Source: Lepidurus packardi
Lineage: Eukaryota > Arthropoda > Branchiopoda > Notostraca > Triopsidae
Direction of reading: 5' to 3'
Assembly: GCA_023053545.1 (NCBI GenBank)
Contig: JAKZAN010000173.1
Location: forward strand, 1 to 64,000
Length of the DNA: 64,000 nt
Of the stretch, positions 47,601 to 60,600 are shown in pieces. The translations under genes and the position numbers were made by a program. A model generated the notes under the pieces. It had not been told where the DNA came from and searched no databases. It worked only from the letters and a program-made list of their open reading frames with translations. Every line of letters begins with the position of its first letter. The first letter of the stretch is position 1.

Positions 47601-50600
47601 TGAAATTTCAATGAAATTTCATTGAAATTTGCTTGAAATTTTATCTGAAATTTCCTCGAAATCTTATTGAAATTACACTGAAATTTCATTGAAATTTCGT
47701 TGAAATATGCTTGTAATTTTACCTGAAATTTCAATGAAATTTCCTTGAAATTTGCTGGTAATTTTACCTGAAATTTACTCGAAATCTTATTGAAATTACA
47801 CTGAAATTTCATTGAAATTTCGTTGAAATATGCTTGTAACTTTACCTGAAATTTCAATGAAATTTCCTTGAAATTTGCTCGTAATTTTACCTGAAATTTC
47901 CTCGAAATCTTATTGAAAATACACTGAAACTTCAATGAGATTTCCTTGAAATTTGCTTGTAATTTTACCTGAAATTTCCTCGAAATCTTATTGAAATTAC
48001 ACTGAAATTTCAATGAAATTTTCTTGAAATTTGCTTGTAATTTTACCTGAAATTTCCTCGAAATCTTATTGAAATTACACTGAAATTTCATTGAAATTTC
48101 GTTGAAATATGCTTGTGATTTTACCTGTAATTTCAATGAAATTTCATTGAAATTTGCTTGAAATTTGCTTGAAATTTTATCTGAAATTTCCTCGAAATCT
48201 TATTGAAATTACACAGAAACTTCAATGAAATTTCCTTGAAATTTGCTTGTAATTTTACTTGAAATTTCCTCGAAATCTTATTGAAATTACACTGAAATTT
48301 CAATGATTTTCCTTGAAATTTGCTTGTAATTTTACCTGAAATTTCTTCGAAATCTTATTGGAATTACACAGAAACTTCAATGAAATTTCCTTGAAATTTG
48401 CTGGTAATTTTACCTGAAATTTCCTCGAAATCTTATTGAAATTACACTGAAATTTCATTGAAATTTCGTTGAAATATGCTTGTAATTTTACCTGAAATTT
48501 CAATGAAATTTCCTTGAAATTTGCGTGTAATTTTACCTGAAATTTCCTCGAAATCTTATTGAAATTACACTGAAATTTCATTGAAATTTCGTTGAAATAT
48601 GCTTGTAATCTTACCTGAAATTTCAATGAAATTTCCTTGAAATTTCCTTGTAATTTTATCTGAAATTTCCTCGAAATATTATTGAAATTACACTGAAATT
48701 ACATTAAAATTACGTTGAAATATGCTTGTAATTTTACCTGAAATTTCAATAAAATTTCCTTGAAATTTGCTTGTAATTTTACTTGAAATTTCAATGAAAT
48801 TTCCTTGAAATTTGCTTGTAATTTTACCTGAAATTTCCTCGAAATATTATTGAAATTACACTGAAATTTCATTGAAATTTCGTTGAAATATGCTTGTGAT
48901 TTTACCTGAAATTTCAATGAAATTTCATTGAAATTTGCTTGAAATTTTATCTGAAATTTCCTCGAAATCTTATTGAAATTATACTGAAACTTCAATGAAA
49001 TTTCTTGAAATTTGCTTGTAATTTTACCTGAAATTTCCTAGAAATCTTATTGAAATTACACTGAAATTTCATTGAAATTTCGTTGAAATATGCTTGTGAT
49101 TTTACCTGAAATTTCAATGAAATTTCATTGAAATTTGCTTGAAATTTTATCTGAAATTTCCTCGAAATCTTATTGAAATTACACTGAAATTTCATTGAAA
49201 TTTCGTTGAAATATGCTTGTAATTTTACCTGAAATTTCAATGAAATTTCCTTGAAATTTGCTCGTAATTTTACCTGAAATTTCCTCGAAATCTTATTGAA
49301 ACTACACTGAAATTTCATTGAAATTTCGTTGAAATATGCTTGTAACTTTACCTGAAATTTCAATGAAATTTCCTTGAAATTTGCTCGTAATTTTACCTGA
49401 AATTTCCTCGAAATCTTATTGAAAATACACTGAAACTTCAATGAGATTTCCTTGAAATTTGCTTGTAATTTTACCTGAAATTTCCTCGGAATCTTATTGA
49501 AATTACACTGAAATTTCAATGAAATTTCCCTGAAATTTGCTTGTAATTTTACCTAAAATTTCCTCGAAATATTATTGAAATTACACTGAAATTTCATTGA
49601 AATTTCGTTGAAATATGCTTGTGATTTTACCTGTAATTTCAATGAAATTTCATTGAAATTTGCTTGAAATTTGCTTGAAATTTTATCTGAAATTTCCTCG
49701 AAATCTTATTGAAATTACACAGAAACTTCAATGAAATTTCCTTGAAATTTGCTTGTAATTTTACTTGAAATTTCCTCGAAATCTTATTGAAATTACACTG
49801 AAATTTCAATGATTTTCCTTGAAATTTGCTTGTAATTTTACCTGAAATTTCTTCGAAATCTTATTGGAATTACACAGAAACTTCAATGAAATTTCCTTGA
49901 AATTTGCTGGTAATTTTACCTGAAATTTCCTCGAAATCTTATTGAAATTACACTGAAATTTCATTGAAATTTCGTTGAAATATGCTTGTAATTTTACCTG
50001 AAATTTCAATGAAATTTCCTTGAAATTTGCGTGTAATTTTACCTGAAATTTCCTCGAAATCTTATTGAAATTACACTGAAATTTCATTGAAATTTCGTTG
50101 AAATATGCTTGTAATCTTACCTGAAATTTCAATGAAATTTCCTTGAAATTTCCTTGTAATTTTATCTGAAATTTCCTCGAAATATTATTGAAATTACACT
50201 GAAATTACATTAAAATTACGTTGAAATATGCTTGTAATTTTACCTGAAATTTCAATAAAATTTCCTTGAAATTTGCTTGTAATTTTACTTGAAATTTCAA
50301 TGAAATTTCCTTGAAATTTGCTTGTAATTTTACCTGAAATTTCCTCGAAATATTATTGAAATTACACTGAAATTTCATTGAAATTTCGTTGAAATATGCT
50401 TGTGATTTTACCTGAAATTTCAATGAAATTTCATTGAAATTTGCTTGAAATTTTATCTGAAATTTCCTCGAAATCTTATTGAAATTATACTGAAACTTCA
50501 ATGAAATTTCTTGAAATTTGCTTGTAATTTTACCTGAAATTTCCTAGAAATCTTATTGAAATTACACTGAAATTTCATTGAAATTTCGTTGAAATATGCT

Positions 50601-52140
50601 TGTGATTTTACCTGAAATTTCAATGAAATTTCATTGAAATTTGCTTGAAATTTTATCTGAAATTTCCTCGAAATCTTATTGAAATTACACTGAAATTTCA
50701 TTGAAATTTCGTTGAAATATGCTTGTAATTTTACCTGAAATTTCAATGAAATTTCCTTGAAATTTGCTCGTAATTTTACCTGAAATTTCCTCGAAATCTT
50801 ATTGAAACTACACTGAAATTTCATTGAAATTTCGTTGAAATATGCTTGTAACTTTACCTGAAATTTCAATGAAATTTCCTTGAAATTTGCTCGTAATTTT
50901 ACCTGAAATTTCCTCGAAATCTTATTGAAAATACACTGAAACTTCAATGAGATTTCCTTGAAATTTGCTTGTAATTTTACCTGAAATTTCCTCGGAATCT
51001 TATTGAAATTACACTGAAATTTCAATGAAATTTCCTTGAAATTTGCTTGTAATTTTACCTAAAATTTCCTCGAAATATTATTGAAATTACACTGAAATTT
51101 CATTGAAATTTCGTTGAAATATGCTTGTGATTTTACCTGTAATTTCATTGAAATTTCGTTGAAATATGCTTGTGATTTTACCTGTAATTTCAATGAAATT
51201 TCATTGAAATTTGCTTGAAATTTGCTTGAAATTTTATCTGAAATTTCCTCGAAATCTTATTGAAATTACACAGAAACTTCAATGAAATTTCCTTGAAATT
51301 TGCTTGTAATTTTACTTGAAATTTCCTCGAAATCTTATTGAAATTACACTGAAATTTCAATGATTTTCCTTGAAATTTGCTTGTAATTTTACCTGAAATT
51401 TCAATGAAATTTCCTTGAAATTTGCTTGTAATTTTACCTGAAATTTCAATGAAATTTCCTTGAAATTTGCTTGTAATTTTACCTGAAATTTCTTCGAAAT
51501 CTTATTGGAATTACACAGAAACTTCAATGAAATTTCCTTGAAATTTGCTGGTAATTTTACCTGAAATTTCCTCGAAATCTTATTGAAATTACACTGAAAT
51601 TTCATTGAAATTTCGTTGAAATATGCTTGTAATTTTACCTGAAATTTCAATGAAATTTCATTGAAATTTGCGTGTAATTTTACCTGAAATTTCCTCGAAA
51701 TCTTATTGAAATTACACTGAAATTTCATTGAAATTTCGTTGAAATATGCTTGTAATCTTACCTGAAATTTCAATGAAATTTCCTTGAAATTTCCTTGTAA
51801 TTTTATCTGAAATTTCCTCGAAATATTATTGAAATTACACTGAAATTACATTAAAATTACGTTGAAATATGCTTGTAATTTTACCTGAAATTTCAATAAA
51901 ATTTCCTTGAAATTTGCTTGTAATTTTACTTGAAATTTCAATGAAATTTCCTTGAAATTTGCTTGTAATTTTACCTGAAATTTCCTAGAAATCTTATTGA
52001 AATTACACTGAAATTTCATTGAAATTTCGTTGAAATATGCTTGTGATTTTACCTGAAATTTCAATGAAATTTCATTGAAATTTGCTTGAAATTTTATCTG
52101 AAATTTCCTTGAAATCTTATTGAAATTACACTGAAATTTC
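44700..52140. repeat. About 1.5-kb higher-order repeat family, four copies
   Basis: The same 98-residue minus-strand frame recurs at 44848, 48699, 50205 and 51846. The 48.2-49.7 kb and 49.7-51.2 kb copies are offset by exactly 1506 bp and are nearly identical. The next copy is offset by 1641 bp, with three extra 45-bp modules. A landmark variant, a doubled GAAATTTGCTT, marks each copy near 45690, 48155, 49665 and 51215. Confidence 0.85.
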
Positions 52141-52176
52141 ATTGAAATTTCGTTGAAATATGCTTGTAATTTTACC

Positions 52177-52790
52177 TTAAATTTCCTTGAAATTTGCTTG
52201 TAATTTTACCTGAAATTTCCTCGAAATCTTATTGAAATTACACTGAAATTTCATTGAAATTTCGTTGAAATATGCTTGTAATTTTACCTGAAATTTCAAT
52301 GAAATTTCCTTGAAATTTGCTTGTAATTTTACCTGACATTTCCTCGAAATCTTATTGAAATTACACTGAAATTTCATTGAAATTTCGTTGAAATATGCTT
52401 GTAATTTAACCTGAAATTTCAATGAAATTTCCTTGAAATTTCCTTGAAATTTCTTTGAAATATGCTTGTAATTTTACCTGAAATTTCCTTGAAATTTCCT
52501 TGAAATTTGCTTGTAATTTTACCTGAAATTTCCTCGAAATCTTATTGAAATTACACTGAAATTTCATTGAAATTTCGTTGAAATATGCTTGTAATTTTAC
52601 CTGAAATTTCAATGAAATTTCCTTGAAATTTGCTTGTAATTTTACCTGACATTTCCTCGAAATCTTATTGAAATTACACTGAAATTTCATTGAAATTTCG
52701 TTGAAATATGCTTGTAATTTAACCTGAAATTTCAATGAAATTTCCTTGAAATTTCCTTGAAATTTCTTTGAAATATGCTTGTAATTTTAC
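52177..52790. repeat. 313-bp tandem duplication in satellite
   Basis: Frames beginning at 52422 and 52735 share their first 80 residues or so, which places two copies 313 bp apart. Because 313 is not a multiple of three, the second copy is read in another frame. Marker: TTTCTTTGAAATATGC at about 52451 and 52764. Confidence 0.8.
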
Positions 52791-52839
52791 CTGAAATTTC
52801 CTTGAAATTTCCTTGAAATTTGCTTGTAATTTTACCTGA

Positions 52840-55800
52840 AATTTCCTCGAAATCTTATTGAAATTAAACTGAAATTTCATTGAAATTTTGTTGAAATATG
52901 CCTGTAATTTTACCTGAATTTTCAATGAAATTTCCTTGAAATTTGCTTGTAATTTTACCTGAAATTTCCTCGAAATCTTATTGAAATTACACATAAATTT
53001 CATTGAAATTTCGTTGAAATATGCTTGTAATTTTACCTGAAATTTCAATGAAATTTCACTGAAATTTCATTGCAATTTCGTTGAAATATGCTTGTTATTT
53101 TACCTGAAATTTCCTCGAAATCTTATTGAAATTACACTGAAATTTGATTGAAATTTCGTTGAAATATGCTTGTAATTTTACCTGAAATTTCAATGAAATT
53201 TCCTTGAAATTCGCTTGTAATTTTTCCTGAAATTTCCTCGAAATCTTATTGAAATTTCCTCGAAATCTTATTGAAATTACACTGAAATTTCATTGAAATT
53301 TCGTTGAAATATGCTTGTAATTTTACCTGAAATTTCAATGAAATTTCCTTGAAATTTTCTTGTAATTTTACCTGAAATTTCCTCTAAATCTTATTGAAAT
53401 TACACTGAAATTTCATTGAAATTTCGATGAATTATGCTTGTGATTTTACCTGAAATTTCAATGAAATTTCCTTGTAATTTTACCTGAAATTTCCTCGAAA
53501 TATTATTGAAATTACACTGAAATTTCATTGAAATTTCGTTGAAATATGCTTGTAATTTTACCTGAAACTTCAATGAAATTTCCTTGAAATTTGCTTGTAA
53601 TTTTAAATGAAATCTCCTCGAAATCTTATTGAAATTACACTGAAATTTCCTTGAAATTTCGTTGAAACATGCTTGTAATTTTACCTGAAACTTCAATGAA
53701 ATTTCCTTGAAATTTGCTTGTAATTTTACCTGAAATTTCCTCGAAATATGCTTGTAATTTTACCTGAAATTTCCTCGAAATCTTATTGAAATTACACTGA
53801 AATTTCATTGAAATTTCGTTGAAATATGCTTGTAATTTTGCCTGAAATTTCAATGAAATTTCGTTGAAACATGCTTGTAATTTTACCTGAAACTTCAATG
53901 AAATTTCCTTGAAATTTGCTTGTAATTTTACCTGAAATTTCCTCGAAATATGCTTGTAATTTTACCTGAAATTTCCTCGAAATCTTATTGAAATTACACT
54001 GAAATTTCCTCGAAATCTTATTGAAATTACACTGAAATTTCATTGAAATTTCGTTGAAATATGCTTGTAATTTTCCCTGAAATTTCAATGAAATTTCGTT
54101 GAAATATGCTTGTAATTTTTCCTGAAATTTCAATGAAATTTCCTCGAAATATGCTTGTAATTTTACCTGAAATTTCCTCGAAATCTTATTGAAATTACAC
54201 TGAAATTTCCTCGAAATCAAATTGAAATTACACTGAAATTTCATTGAAATTCCGTTGAAATATGCTTGTGATTTTACCTGAAATTTCAATGAAATTTCCT
54301 TGAAATTTGCTTGTAATTTTAAATGAAATCTCCTCGAAATCTTATTGAAATTACACTGAAATTTCATTGAAATTTCGTTAAAATATTCTAGAAAATATAC
54401 CTGAAATTTCAATGAAATTTCCTTGAAATTTGCTTGTAATTTTACCTGAAATTTCCTCGAAAACTTATTGAAATTACACTGAAATTTCTTTGAAATTTCG
54501 TTGAAATATGCTTGTAATTTTACCTGAAACTTCAATGAAATTTCCTTGAAATTTGCTTGTAATTTTACCTGAAATTTCCTCGAAATCTTATTGAAATTAC
54601 ACTGAAATTTCATTGAAATTTCGTTGAAACATGCTTGTAATTTTACCTGAAATTTCAATGAAATTTCCTTGAAATTTGCTTGTAATTTTAATTGAAATTT
54701 CCTCGAAGTATGCTTGTAATTTTACCTGAAGTTTCAATGAAATTTCCTTGAAATTTGCTTGTAATTTTTCCTGAAATTTCCTCGAAATCTTACTGAAATT
54801 ACACTGAAATTTCATTGAAATTCCGTTGAAATATGATTGTGATTTTACCTGAAATTTCCTTGAAATTTCCTTGAAATTTGCTTGTAATTTTACCTGAAAT
54901 TTTCTCGAAATCTTATTGAAATTACACTGAAATTTCATTGAAATTTTGTTGAAATATGCCTGTAATTTTACCTGAATTTTCAATGAAATTTCCTTGAAAT
55001 TTGCTTGTAATTTTACCTGAAATTTCCTCGAAATCTTATTGAAATTACACATAAATTTCATTGAAATTTCGTTGAAATATGCTTGTAATTTTACCTGAAA
55101 TTTCAATGAAATTTCACTGAAATTTCATTGCAATTTCGTTGAAATATGCTTGTTATTTTACCTGAAATTTCCTCGAAATCTTATTGAAATTACACTGAAA
55201 TTTGATTGAAATTTCGTTGAAATATGCTTGTAATTTTACCTGAAATTTCAATGAAATTTCCTTGAAATTCGCTTGTAATTTTTCCTGAAATTTCCTCGAA
55301 ATCTTATTGAAATTTCCTCGAAATCTTATTGAAATTACACTGAAATTTCATTGAAATTTCGTTGAAATATGCTTGTAATTTTACCTGAAATTTCAATGAA
55401 ATTTCCTTGAAATTTTCTTGTAATTTTACCTGAAATTTCCTCTAAATCTTATTGAAATTACACTGAAATTTCATTGAAATTTCGATGAATTATGCTTGTG
55501 ATTTTACCTGAAATTTCAATGAAATTTCCTTGTAATTTTACCTGAAATTTCCTCGAAATATTATTGAAATTACACTGAAATTTCATTGAAATTTCGTTGA
55601 AATATGCTTGTAATTTTACCTGAAACTTCAATGAAATTTCCTTGAAATTTGCTTGTAATTTTAAATGAAATCTCCTCGAAATATGCTTGTAATTTTACCT
55701 GAAATTTCCTCGAAATCTTATTGAAATTACACTGAAATTTCATTGAAATTTCGTTGAAATATGCTTGTAATTTTGCCTGAAATTTCAATGAAATTTCGTT

Positions 55801-57360
55801 GAAACATGCTTGTAATTTTACCTGAAACTTCAATGAAATTTCCTTGAAATTTGCTTGTAATTTTACCTGAAATTTCCTCGAAATATGCTTGTAATTTTAC
55901 CTGAAATTTCCTCGAAATCTTATTGAAATTACACTGAAATTTCCTCGAAATCTTATTGAAATTACACTGAAATTTCATTGAAATTTCGTTGAAATATGCT
56001 TGTAATTTTGCCTGAAATTTCAATGAAATTTCGTTGAAATATGCTTGTAATTTTTCCTGAAATTTCAATGAAATTTCCTTGAAATTTGCTTGTAATTTTA
56101 CCTAAAATTTCCTCGAAATCAAATTGAAATTACACTGAAATTTCATTGAAATTCCGTTGAAATATGCTTGTGATTTTACCTGAAATTTCAATGAAATTTC
56201 CTTGAAATTTGCTTGTAATTTTAAATGAAATCTCCTCGAAATCTTATTGAAATTACACTGAAATTTCATTGAAATTTCGTTAAAATATTCTAGAAAATAT
56301 ACCTGAAATTTCAATGAAATTTCCTTGAAATTTGCTTGTAATTTTACCTGAAATTTCCTCGAAAACTTATTGAAATTACACTGAAATTTCTTTGAAATTT
56401 CGTTGAAATATGCTTGTAATTTTACCTGAAACTTCAATGAAATTTCCTTGAAATTTGCTTGTAATTTTACCTGAAATTTCCTCGAAATCTTATTGAAATT
56501 ACACTGAAATTTCATTGAAATTTCGTTGAAACATGCTTGTAATTTTACCTGAAATTTCAATGAAATTTCCTTGAAATTTGCTTGTAATTTTAATTGAAAT
56601 TTCCTCGAAGTATGCTTGTAATTTTACCTGAATTTTCAATGAAATTTCCTTGAAATTTGCTTGTAATTTTACCTGAAATTTCCTCGAAATCTTATTGAAA
56701 TTACACATAAATTTCATTGAAATTTCGTTGAAATATGCTTGTAATTTTACCTGAAATTTCAATGAAATTTCACTGAAATTTCATTGCAATTTCGTTGAAA
56801 TATGCTTGTTATTTTACCTGAAATTTCCTCGAAATCTTATTGAAATTACACTGAAATTTGATTGAAATTTCGTTGAAATATGCTTGTAATTTTACCTGAA
56901 ATTTCAATGAAATTTCCTTGAAATTCGCTTGTAATTTTTCCTGAAATTTCCTCGAAATCTTATTGAAATTTCCTCGAAATCTTATTGAAATTACACTGAA
57001 ATTTCATTGAAATTTCGTTGAAATATGCTTGTAATTTTACCTGAAATTTCAATGAAATTTCCTTGAAATTTTCTTGTAATTTTACCTGAAATTTCCTCTA
57101 AATCTTATTGAAATTACACTGAAATTTCATTGAAATTTCGATGAATTATGCTTGTGATTTTACCTGAAATTTCAATGAAATTTCCTTGTAATTTTACCTG
57201 AAATTTCCTCGAAATATTATTGAAATTACACTGAAATTTCATTGAAATTTCGTTGAAATATGCTTGTAATTTTACCTGAAACTTCAATGAAATTTCCTTG
57301 AAATTTGCTTGTAATTTTAAATGAAATCTCCTCGAAATCTTATTGAAATTACACTGAAAT
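52840..57360. repeat. Large satellite duplications, three copies (2058- and 1656-bp offsets)
   Basis: A segment marked by TTCACTGAAATTTCATTGC occurs near 53053, 55111 and 56767 and continues almost unchanged for about 550-600 bp each time. The last copy is broken off at 57363 by the Copia element. A second shared block contains the odd motif ATTCTAGAAAATATACC (near 54386 and 56288). Confidence 0.82.
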
Positions 57361-57363
57361 TTA

Positions 57364-57561
57364 TGTTGTGTTGAGTCCGAAATTTGGACACAACACTTCC
57401 TTGTTCTCTTTTGTTTCTGTCAGCTTTCCCCTTTGTTTCCTTTTCTGTTTTTTCCCTTTCTACCTTCCGTTGTAACCTGGGCAGTCTTCCTCAATACTTC
57501 CAACAATACAGTTGTGTTATCGTTTCACAGAAAGAGTGTTTTCGATCAAATATTTACAACA
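57364..57561 (+). repeat. Copia 5' LTR, 198 bp
   Basis: TGTTGTGTTGAG...TATTTACAACA, with TGTTG/CAACA inverted ends. The outer end holds an 8-bp inverted repeat, TGTTGTGT and ACACAACA, separated by 16 bp. A pyrimidine-rich middle (about 57395-57475) follows. No clear TATA box is visible. The short frame at 57384-57593 is LTR sequence, not a gene. Confidence 0.95.
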
Positions 57562-57575
57562 GGTTATGGGCCCAG
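57562..57575 (+). other. Copia primer-binding site, internal initiator Met-tRNA half
   Basis: GGTTATGGGCCCAG directly follows the LTR. It is complementary to the anticodon-arm region of initiator Met-tRNA (CTGGGCCCATAACC), as in Copia of Drosophila, which uses a half-tRNA primer. Perfect over 14 bases against the tRNA sequence as I recall it. Confidence 0.88.
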
Positions 57576-57662
57576 AGAAACCCTTGCCAGTGAAGTTCCC
57601 CTTTTACGTGCTAACGCTTGGACTTTCGCGTTTCAAGAGTGATTGAATCTCTGTCCAGAAAT

Positions 57663-60600
57663 ATGGCAGAAGCAAAGTTTCGAATCGAACCTTTGACTAG
57701 GGACAATTATGACACGTGGAAGCTTCAAGCCGAAGCTTTACTGGTAAAGACTGACGGTTGGCAGTATGTGGACGGTTCAAGTGTAAAACCGGAGCCAACT
57801 GAAAATGCTGCTACAATTCGAGCTTGGGAAGTAGGGGACAAAAAGGCAAAAGCTGACCTGATCCTGTGTATAAGTGCGTCCGAACTCAAACAAGTGAAAA
57901 ACTGCAAGACAGCCAGCGAGTTGTGGCTAAAGCTTGAAGTCATTTATCAATCGAAAGGTCCGGCGAGAAAAGCCACCTTGTTGAAGCGCCTCACCCTGGC
58001 TAAGCTGAAAGAAGCCGAAAACGTGAAGAAACACATGGATGAGTTTTTCGACACGGTTGATAAATTGCAAGAAATGGACATTGAAGTTAACGATGATCTG
58101 TTGTCCATAATGCTTCTGTACAGTTTACCCTGTGCCTTCGACAATTTTCGCTGCGCGATTGAATCACGAGATGAATTACCAAAGCCCGAGGCTCTGAGGA
58201 TAAAAATACTGGAGGAATCTCAAGCGAGGAGTAGTCAAGAGGAGGAAGACTCAACGAAAGCCATGTTCGCTAAGCGAGGTAATCGCATGGAGCGTAGCAA
58301 AATAAACCAGAGCGAGAAGCAAGTCAAAGGAGCCAAGTTTAAATGCTACCGTTGTAAGAAACCTGGTCACAGGGCGGCCGAGTGTCTAGCGCCAAAGCCC
58401 GTCACAGATGATCAAGAGGATTCCAACGCAGCTGTTGAATACGCCCTTCACAACGTTTCGAGTCTGCCTGAAAAGAAGTTTTGGTGCCTTGATAGTGGAG
58501 CGACTTCCCACATGACTTCAGAAACTGGCCGTTTTCTGAACATGAAGCCACTACGCAAAGCTCTGCACCTGCCAAACAATCAGACTGCGGAAATAACTGG
58601 TGTAGGCGACGTGAAGCTTGCAATCGGCGATGGTGTTAACGCGACGTTGTTTCAAGCTCTCCATGTCCCGGAGTTAAAGACGAACCTTATGTCGGTTGGA
58701 AAGATCGTGGACAAAGGCTACGAAGTTGTCTTTAAGCGAGACGCAGCCTACGTTATGGACGAAAATCGCGAAGCAATCTTGGTAGCACACAGAAAGGGAA
58801 ATCTCTACTTAGTGGAAAGCGCAAACCTTCTGTCTGAAACGCAGAGCAAGTCCAACATCATGAAGTGGCATGAGCGACTTGGCCATTTGAACGGGACACA
58901 GTTGCGACAAATGGCGATTCAAAAAAAGGCCTGGGGACTGACTTTTAATAGCCGAGACCTCCTTGACATGTGCGAGACATGTGTGAAGGGAAAACAGACC
59001 CAAACTCCCTTCCCAACCAAGGATCCTAACAACGACCAGCGTTCACCGGATCTCTTGGAAATCGTGCACGCCGATATTTGCGGTCCAATGCGAACAGGGT
59101 CCATTGGAGGGTCTCTGTATTTTGCCGTTTTTGTCGACGATAAGTCCCGTTGGACTGAGGTTCGCTTTTTGCAGAGGAAGAGCGATGTTTTCGCCGCTTT
59201 CAAAATGTACAAAGCTGCAGTTGAAAAGCAAACGGGTAAGAAGATTAAATTCCTGCAAACAGATAATGGCAAAGAGTTTTGCAACAAAGAGTTCAACGCG
59301 TATCTCTCGCTGGAAGGTATACAGCGTAGAACAACAGTTCCGTACACGCCTCAGCAAAACGGTATTGCTGAACGCAAGAATAGAACTTTGCTCGACGCTG
59401 CTCGCTGTATGATGATACAATCGAACTTACCACCGAGATTCTGGGCTGAAGCCATTTCCACTGCAAATTACGTGAGAAATCGTTGCCCATCGCGAGCGCT
59501 ATGTGGGGAAACAGCCTACAGAGTGTGGACCGGAAAGAAGCCAACTGTTGCGCATTGTCAGCAGTTTGGATGTTTAGAACTCGCGCTCGATAAAAGTCCC
59601 ACTAAGGACAAATTTGCACCCAGAAGTAAGGAATGCGTATTCGTAGGATATTCGTCTGAAGCGAAAGCTTATCGACTTTGGTCACTGACGGAGCGGAAAA
59701 TCATAGTCAGTAGAGACGTCAAATTCCTTAACAAATTTCAAACCGAAGGAAGATATGAAGAGATTCTACAAGATGACCAGTGCGCCACTCGTGAAGCTTT
59801 CAACGAAGAGAAGAGCATTGAGCGCGAAGAGGAAGAGATTGATTTGGAGATTCCAGTAGCCCCGAATAACGAAAGAGCCCGGACTGATAGAGCCCGGACT
59901 GATAGCTCCAGCACGAACCCTGAATCGTTGGTTACGATTAAAAAAAGGAAGATGCCTGGTAGGCCACGTCTAGCAAGAACTGGGAAACCAGGCAGGCCAA
60001 CGAAGATCTATAAGCTTGCATCAGTCCCAGCGGAATCGCAAGCTACTGATGAATCTTCAACAAAGATCTATAAGTTTGCATCAGTCCCAGCGGAATCGCA
60101 AGCTACTGATGAATCTTCAACTGAACAACAAGTCAATCTAGTTACGTCCAGTGATCCGCTTAACCTCAAAGAAGCTCTGAACGGAGATAATAGCAAGGAG
60201 TGGAAAGCAGCAATGCTCGAAGAATTCAAGGCCCACATGGTCAACGGCACGTGGGATTTAGTTGATCGGCAAATCAGTCGGAAACCGCTCGGAAACCGAT
60301 TCGTTCTGAAGACGAAGTTCCGTGCAGACGGCCATATTGAAAGAAGAAAAGTTCGCCTTGTAGCTAAAGGATACTCGCAACTCGAAGGAGTGGATTATCA
60401 AGAAACCTTTTCACCCGTCGCTAGAATAGGCTCGATCCGAACCCTAATGGCACTTGCGGTCAAAAAGGGCTTAATTGTTCACCAAATGGATGTGGTGACG
60501 GCGTTCTTGAACGGGAAGATTGAAGAAGAAGTGTATATGAAAGTTCCTGATGAACTGGAGCCGCTTCTGGAAGAATATGTTTCGAAGGCTGACAGTGAAG

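Larger units (their letters stand above)
42379..57363. repeat. AT-rich 123-bp satellite array, right block
   Basis: About 15 kb of the same satellite with no other insertion. Composition changes along it: the first 2 kb resembles the middle block, 44.7-52.1 kb carries variant modules such as GAAATTACATTAAAATTACG, and 52.1-57.3 kb has a distinct variant set with many split or shortened modules. Minus-strand frames of up to 288 codons (53792-54658) are satellite translation. It ends at GAAATTTA against the Copia LTR. Confidence 0.97.

Noticed and set aside
42256-57345. Longer satellite ORFs, up to 288 codons (53792-54658), as repeat proteins
   Set aside because: Same reason; long only because the modules are multiples of three and the frame has no stop.
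57384-57642. Short plus-strand ORFs in the Copia 5' LTR and leader
   Set aside because: LTR sequence; the same frame occurs in the 3' LTR and runs into satellite.
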